Of a stretch of 64,000 bases of DNA, positions 57,966 through 64,000 are shown piece after piece. Made by a program: the position numbers and the translations under genes. Position 1 is the stretch's first letter. Each line of letters begins with the position of its first letter. The stretch is taken from positions 620,001-684,000 of the forward strand of contig MARA01000004.1 of assembly GCA_001792895.1 (NCBI GenBank), written 5' to 3'. Source of the stretch: Lentinus brumalis. Its lineage: Eukaryota; Basidiomycota; Agaricomycetes; Polyporales; Polyporaceae. The notes under the pieces are model-generated. The model was given only the letters and a program-made list of their open reading frames with translations. It did no database searches and was not told where the DNA came from.

Positions 57966-60833
57966 ATGATGAACACCCACCCTCGGCCATCTCTCTTCCT
58001 CGCACCCTCCGTCAACACCACGACGTGCGTATGTTTTGGTGGTTGTGGTGTGAACTCACTGACACGCGTGTCTTGCAGGGTGGTCACGACAACCACGACA
58101 ACAACGACATACGCGCCCATTCCGCTCCCGACCATCCCTCCGCCATCCTCGCCAAAGGACCCTAAACTCTACCCATTGCTCAATGCGACACTTCCACGAT
58201 CATTACGCGAGTTCCCGTTGGTCTTCCCCGGCGGGTCGCATGCCACATTCCGCGATGGCGAGCTCGGCGAGCAGGAGATGCAGGAGGAGGAACCAGTGGT
58301 CGAGGGCAAGGGCTGGAGGATGGTCAAGCGTGACGAAAGTGACGCGAGGAAAGAGGTTGGTCTTGTTGAAGCCATCGAGCGTTACGGCCGAAAGAGGTCC
58401 TACAGTAACGAGAACATGATGGAGGGCATCGAAGCCATTCCCGGCCTCGTCGCAACAACACCACCACGAAAGAAGGCGAAAGGACACCCACCACCACCCC
58501 CCATCAGCACCATGCACTCCGCTGCGCCCCCTTCTCCCCTCCCATCCCCTCACGGCTCGCCACCTCCAGAGAGCATATGGCCCTCTGCACCTCCAAGCGG
58601 TCACTCTTCACCACAGCCTCAGGCTCTATCACAGGCCCCCCTCCAACCTGACATGGCCCTGACGACTCTGCTAGCCCTCCCCACATTACTCTCACATTTC
58701 TCAAGTCTACCGCCTGCACTGCAATCTCACGTACTACTCACCTTCCTGCGACACTCCCCTCTCTCCGTCCTGCGGACACTCCATTCCGTTCTAACACCCA
58801 CACTTGCCAGAGACTTCCTGACCCTGCTGCCACCCGAACTTGTCTCGCTGGTCCTCAGCTTCCTCCCCTTTCCCGACCTTGCACGCGCATCTCGAGTGTC
58901 GAAGTCATGGCGGGCGATCATCGATTCTGACCCTGTGCTCTGGCGCGATCTGCTGAAGAGCACGAAGATCTGGTTTGGACGGGAGTCGGAGACTGCTTTC
59001 GCTGACGCTATCATGGCTCGCCGTCGGAGACAAGGCTTGCCAGCACCCGGCTCGCTTCCTCTCCCTCATCCGTTCAAGATCCTGTTCAAGTCGCGTCATC
59101 TCACACGTACCCGATGGGTGACCAATCAGGAGCCGAAGCGCCTGACCTTCCCAGCGCATGGTCGTTCCGTCGTGACATGCCTCATCTTCTCGCATGGACG
59201 GATCATCTCCGCCTCGGACGACCATTCCATCCATGTCTACTCGCCCGTTACAGGCACTCTCATCCGTTCCCTCGACGGGCACGACGGAGGCGTGTGGGCC
59301 TTGGCGGCGACTAAGAATACCCTCGTCAGTGGCTCCACGGACCGCACGGTCCGGATATGGGACCTCGAGACAGGACGCTGTACCCATGTCTTTGGCGGTC
59401 ATACAAGTACCGTTCGTTGTCTAGCCATCGTGAAGCCGGAATGGATAGACTACGAGAACGAGCAGGGAATCGTCGTGCGCGAGAAATGGCCGAAGCGACC
59501 GCTGATCGTCACTGGCAGCAGGGACCACTCGCTCAGGGTATGGACCCTGCCCAGGCCTGGGGATGACGAGTACAGGTGCTACGGTGCAGATGATACCGAG
59601 GTAGATCCTTCAGAGGTGCGTCTCGTGGAAATGTTCTGTACTTTATGAGGTGTTGACGTAAGGCTGCGCAGGAGGACGTTGAGGATAACCCGTACCATAA
59701 GCTCCACCTCGAAGGACACGACCATGCGGTTCGTGCCCTTGCTGCGAGGGGCCGTACCCTCGTTTCCGGGAGTTATGACTGCACCGTTCGAATCTGGGAC
59801 ATCATCACTGGGAACTGCAAGTGGGTTCTCGTCGGGCACACGCAGAAAGGTGCGCACCAATTCCAGACGGGGCTCAACCGCATAAGAATTATACTGATTG
59901 TGCTTGCCCAACTTCGCAGTCTATAGCGTTGTGCTTGACATCAGCCGCAATCTGGCATGTTCCGGCTCCATGGACGGAACGGTCCGCGTCTGGAACCTGA
60001 GCACAGGAACGTGCAACCACATCCTCGCTGGACACACTTCCCTCGTCGGCCTGCTTGGGCTCTCCCCGTCCTACCTCGTTTCTGCTGCTGCCGACTCTAC
60101 GCTCCGCGTATGGGACCCCGACAGTGGCGAGCTCCGTCATACGCTTGCAGCACACAACGGCGCCATTACATGTTTCCAGCACGACGAGTTCAAGGTCCTG
60201 AGCGGCTCCGACGGCACGCTCAAGATGTGGGACATCCGGGATGGCTCGCAGGTGCGCGACCTGCTTACTGGGATCGTTGGCGTCTGGCAGGTCGTCTTCG
60301 AGGGCCGCTGGTGCGTTGCTGCGAGCAACCGCATGGACTCAACCGTCCTTGACGTCTGGGACTTCGGGAACGACGAGGACGATGAGTGGGAGGGCGAACC
60401 TCCTGGAGGGCTCTACGACGAGGAGTCGGACTTCGATGACGAAGACGACGAGATGGATCGTGCACAGGTCGAAGCCGACGCCATGGATCAGGACCTCGAG
60501 GGCATCGTGTCAGATGCCGAACTCCTGGAGACGGACCAAGATTTCGGGACGACCGATGACGACGATCCCTCGGAGCGTGTCCGCGAATGGGGCGGGGGGT
60601 CGACCGACGCTGAGGAAACTGCGAGGGCATCGTCCAGCCGCGAGCCGTCTGGCAGTCATTATCGCACTCGTACATCGACGCGGATGCGAGGGCCACGCGA
60701 GGCCCCCCTGCCTATGGCGATGGGCGCGGGATCCTCGGAGCCGCAGCTGCGCGGGCTGCCGTCCGTTGATGAGACGCCTACCCGACCGCGGACTCGCAAT
60801 GTCGGCGGCCATCGCAGGCGGTGGCAGCCGTAG
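57966..60833 (+). CDS. cdc4: Cdc4-type F-box/WD40 substrate receptor of SCF ubiquitin ligase
   Basis: Four exons (57966-58024, 58079-59615, 59672-59849, 59920-60833) give exactly 896 codons with stop. The N-terminus is disordered and Pro/Ser-rich with a nuclear-type PPRKKAKG. A helical dimerisation-like region (LTTLLALPTLLSHFSSLPPA, VLLTFLRHSPLSVLRTLHSV) precedes the F-box (LLPPELVSLVLSFLPFPDLA, ASRVSKSWRAIIDSDPVLWR). Seven or eight WD40 blades follow: HGRSVVTCLIF, LDGHDGGVWALAATKNTL, GSTDRTVRIWDLETGRCTHV, GSRDHSLRVWTLP, GSYDCTVRIWDIITGNC, GSMDGTVRVWNLSTGTC, ADSTLRVWDPDSGELRH, SDGTLKMWDI. Cdc4 delivers phosphorylated cell-cycle proteins such as Sic1 to SCF. The acidic tail (60380-60600) and basic end are variable. 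The second of two adjacent ATGs (57969) is equally possible. Confidence 0.92.
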
Positions 60834-62412
60834 TTCTCCCATTTCGCTGTCTCTGTATTACTAGGGCTATCCTTTGTCGTTGTGCACTTTGTTGTCGATC
60901 TCGCTCGTGTGATGTTGTGGCACCCATCTCGTTTGTTGACTGCAAAGTCTTGCGTTATGGCATTTTCGATACCGAACACTAGGCTTGTTAGACATCTCCT
61001 GTCATCATACGTTGGATGGACATCATCATATCTTGTACATAACCTATGCATGCCACCGTATAATACATCATTTTCGTCGTCGCCGTCCTCGTCTGTAGGG
61101 ATTGTGTGGCCGATATCCCGTGGTCCGAGGCCCCCACTCACGGCCCCGGGATCAGCGTTCATACAGAAGCCCAGCATCCCATGCGGAGTCCCCGAGACGG
61201 CCGGTGCTCTGGAAACTGTGCGCTACGCCTTCGGAGCTGCGTATCGCGATATCGCAAGCATAGCAGACTCGACGAGCGGGACCGATCCGCGGTACCGGGA
61301 GCGGGAGGGGTGTGGATAGCGCACGAAGTAGCGGTTCAAAGCGTCCCAGGATGCTCGTAAGCTCCAGTGGGTACCACCTGCCGTGACGCGTAAGCTCCTC
61401 CTAGTGCGTCTTGCACCAGCAGTGCGGTCGCAGCCAAGCCCATGCCCGCGGGTGCGATTGCATCGACAGTATCGTGCAGGGTTGCTTCTATCCTGCCTGG
61501 CGGAATACTCGAGAAGGCGGGGTGATTTGTTGGTGCGAGGCCACCCCGGAAAGAACAAGGGCAGACGTCTCCGGGGCTGGGCTTCCCCGACAATGTCACG
61601 GTCAGGAGAACGCACCGTGTGTCAAAAGTCCAACACAGTCTGGCTGGCAGACGCCGTGGCCTGTCGGAGGATCGCCAGGTAGAGCACTGGGAGGAACATA
61701 CGCCTCAGAAAAGTTCAAGAGTGCCGTAATCCTTACGAAGGAGTGCAGATAGCGGAGTCGAAGAGAGCGATGGCAACCAATCGGACGAGGGAGGGCGAGC
61801 ATCAGGAAGACTCGCATCCAGTGGACATTGCTGTGAGAAAGGGGCGGGTTCGTATGCCTGCTGAGTTGAACTTCCGCACCCGACCCAGCGGTATGGGCAG
61901 CCACGAGGAGATCCTGGAGAAGGAGTGGTTGCATTTGGCACCTGGCGGGCCCGTACCATGGTACGTTCACAATCACGGCAAATGCCGTTCACAGTCCTAC
62001 GGAGAAGCAGATATGGCAGGTAAATAGGCACCAGAAAGTCTGTGCGGCTTCGCAGGAATAGAAGACGCCATCGAGAGAACTTACGAGCTAGCACTGGGAG
62101 CGAAACGATATTTCGAACTCTTGTCTCTCGCGCGCTGGTCGCGCGACCTGCACGAGAATCCGGCGAGAGTCCAGGCTGCGGCGCGAGTGGCAGTAGAAGG
62201 ACAGACACCGAGATGTTGCACGAAACAACATCCGTAAGCGGGCCGCAGCTGGGTGGACGAACCATATCCATACAGAGGGCAAGCGATAGACACCGAGGGC
62301 TTTTGATTACACCGACTCAACAGCGAAGGATTGGGGCATGTCAGAATGAGCGCACGACGCAGCAGCAGTGGTGGTTGAAAGGACATCCGGGAGCTCTCGA
62401 CGTACGCCTAAC
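60834..62412. other. Intergenic, no recognised gene
   Basis: About 1.6 kb between the Cdc4 stop and the cyclophilin stop. Several 90-190-codon frames overlap on both strands between 61.2 and 62.3 kb, none with a motif or splice context that I can support. Confidence 0.45.
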
Positions 62413-63165
62413 TCAGATAACTCGCGCTTTATAGATCTTCACGTCTTCTCGAGGCCTTGGCGCGAGGTTCAGCCTCGGCGGATCGGCCAAACATAGAGTG
62501 GAAGACTTACCGATCCTGGGCATCGGTTGCCACTGCGCCGAGTCTCTGCACAACACGCATTCCCGCACTAACACGACCGAAGATTGTGTGCTTGTTGTCC
62601 AAGTATGGTGTGGGGGCAAGAGTGATGAAGAATTGTGAACCTATTGAGGACATATGAAGCGTGGACGAGACACGATCAGAATAAGTTCACATACCGTTGG
62701 TGTTAGGTCCCGAGTTTGCCATGGCTAGAATGCCGGCACCCGTGAAGCGAAGCTCGGGATGGATCTCGTCCTCGCTGTTCTCGAGCTGTCAGGCGACTGG
62801 CCAGACCGCTGCAATTCACACTACTCACAACTTCTGGCCATAGATACTCGTTCCCCCGCGACCCGTCCCTGTTGGGTCGCCGGTCTGGATCATGAAGTCC
62901 TACGCAGGGAAAGTCTATCAAAACTTTGAGGCGGGCCAGACGGACATATGCACCCACGGCGATGATGCGATGGAAGACCACGCCATTGTAGTAGCCACGT
63001 TTAGCCAACTCTGCGAAGTTCTTGCATGTCTATTTGGTACGAGCGGCGGTTGAGAGGGATCCAGGCGAGGCGAAGGTGAGTGACCCGACCTACTCGAGGT
63101 GCATGATCCCAATACAGTTCGAGCTGAATGTCTCCCATGCTGGTTTCGAGGACGACGGATTCCAT
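62413..63165 (-). CDS. Cyclophilin-type peptidyl-prolyl isomerase, PPIL1-like (spliceosomal)
   Basis: Six exons give about 160 residues, the normal size for single-domain PPIL1/Cyp cyclophilins. Start ATG at 63163-63165 ([20 protein letters not shown]). Catalytic and binding residues are in place: [20 protein letters not shown] (active-site Arg in FHR), [15 protein letters not shown] (Phe, Gln), [40 protein letters not shown] (Phe, His) and [14 protein letters not shown]. It ends [15 protein letters not shown] at 62413-62415. PPIL1 acts in the activated spliceosome; the call is from the short N-terminus and DVKI end. Divergent from the DTD gene with 240 bases between starts. Confidence 0.92.
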
Positions 63166-63405
63166 TGCTGAGGATGTCGACGGGGCTAGCAGATGCAGCA
63201 AGAGGTTCGCAGCGCAGGTCACTGGGCCAGACGATGACGGCAGAGGGCAAGATGTGCGCGCTCGTTTTCCCAAGGTCGCGTCCGGGCTTTCTCACCTGCG
63301 CTACCACTTTCCCGCGATCTGGTCTTCCTCGTCCACCAGCTTGGTTGACGATACCGCACGATACAATCTGGGTATCCTGCTCCAGGCCTAGTCAGCTTCG
63401 GCGAG
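63166..63405. promoter_or_regulatory. Shared promoter between cyclophilin and DTD genes
   Basis: 240 bases between the start codons of two divergent genes. No specific element recognised. Confidence 0.5.
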
Positions 63406-64000
63406 ATGCGTGCCATTGTGCAGCGCGTGAGCTCGGCCTCTGTGACAGGTGAGTGAACGTAGTATGGAATTTCTGGTGGACACATCTTCTGACAAACTGC
63501 TGCAGTCGAAAACGAGGTCATATCGTCCATAGGAAGAGGGCTGATGGTGCTCGTCGGTATTGGCAGAGGTCAACGCCGCATCACATAATTCAATGGCAAA
63601 CGGTCCCCGTTGACTTACGGTCCATTCACAGTACAGACGATACTGTGACCGACATCGAGACCCTGGCCAAGCAAATGTGCGTTCTCTTCTTCCATCTGCG
63701 CAGGCGGCGGCATCTGTTCTCCATGCCGGGGCCTTACGTCCGGCTCGTATGCTTCGCCTGCGATGTGCACCATGCAACTCTGAACGCCCAAAACCTAGTC
63801 TTACGCTAAAGGTGTTCTCCGACGACGCATCGGGAGCTATGTGGAAGAAGAATGTCAAAGACATTGAAGGCGAGGTCCTCTGCGTCTCGCAATTCACTCT
63901 CTTTGCGAACACCTCCAAAGGAAAGCCCGACTTCCACCGAGCGATGGTGTGTATTGTCTCTATCTTCGTATTACGCCCGCTCCCGCTCTGCTGACCTCCA
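63406..64000 (+). CDS. dtd1: D-aminoacyl-tRNA deacylase Dtd1 (partial, cut by window end)
   Basis: Dtd1 hydrolyses D-amino acids (and glycine mischarged on tRNA-Ala) from tRNA, a proofreading step in the cytosol. Exons 63406-63448, 63506 to about 63566, about 63637-63676, and 63799-63947 give MRAIVQRVSSASVTVENEVI, SSIGRGLMVLVGIGRDD, TVTDIETLAKQILTLKVFSD and MWKKNVKDIEGEVLCVSQFT, LFANTSKGKPDFHRAM. The SQFTL motif (catalytic pocket) is present, while the C-terminal GP-containing cross-subunit motif (NxGPVT) lies beyond the window. A donor follows at 63948 and the intron runs off the end. Start ATG 63406 matches the family's usual first residues. Confidence 0.92.

Overview
The window is eukaryotic nuclear DNA from a basidiomycete fungus, most likely an Agaricomycete. 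Genes have many short introns (about 45-70 bases, GT..AG, pyrimidine-poor), GC content is high, and the recognisable proteins are fungal: Elongator Elp3, a Golgi apyrase, a Cdc4-type F-box/WD40 protein, a basidiomycete Zn2Cys6 regulator, a GPI-anchored small secreted protein, and KDZ and PIF/Harbinger transposases. Only genuine ATG starts were accepted.

Layout. 1-12.3 kb is ordinary gene space: the 3' end of an unknown gene, elp3 (-) head-to-head with a GDA1/CD39 apyrase (+), a two-PWWP/Tudor-like chromatin protein (-), an unrecognised and possibly broken gene (+), and a GPI-anchored secreted protein (-). 12.8-14.4 kb holds a decayed F-box gene. 14.4-38.1 kb is a nested transposon block. A small gag-only Copia-type LTR element (identical 250-bp LTRs, GCAAA target duplication) landed 36 bp upstream of the F-box start codon, and its gag was then split by a 22.06-kb KDZ transposon (15259-37318) flanked by the 8-bp duplication GGACTGGT. 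38.36-41.68 kb is a two-gene PIF/Harbinger element with TIRs and a TAA duplication. 41.7-43.1 kb is an intact paralogue of the F-box gene, and 43.4-43.6 kb a MITE-like element. 44.2-48.0 kb is a Zn2Cys6 transcription factor (-). 48-57.9 kb is gene-poor. 58-60.8 kb encodes a Cdc4-like SCF subunit (+). 62.4-64 kb has a PPIL1-type cyclophilin (-) head-to-head with D-aminoacyl-tRNA deacylase (+, cut by the window end).

The KDZ element is the most interesting object. It has imperfect TIRs, dense subterminal TTAAAC/GTTTAAC motifs at both ends, a KDZ transposase that keeps its Cys cluster and catalytic acids but is broken by many one-base shifts, and a conserved companion gene. It also carries four consecutive minus-strand genes of one apparent family, built on a GRF-like Cys/His motif followed by a shared C-terminal region. 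Three of these four genes share an upstream composite dyad, in which one stem pair changes in a compensatory way. Two short paralogous genes and a degenerate Zn2Cys6-regulator fragment lie in its right arm.

Caution: one-base frameshifts also occur outside the transposons (unknown gene at 10.5 kb, Zn2Cys6 regulator, possible gene near 49.7 kb). Some may therefore be assembly errors rather than mutations, although elp3, the apyrase, the PWWP protein, Cdc4, cyclophilin and DTD read cleanly.
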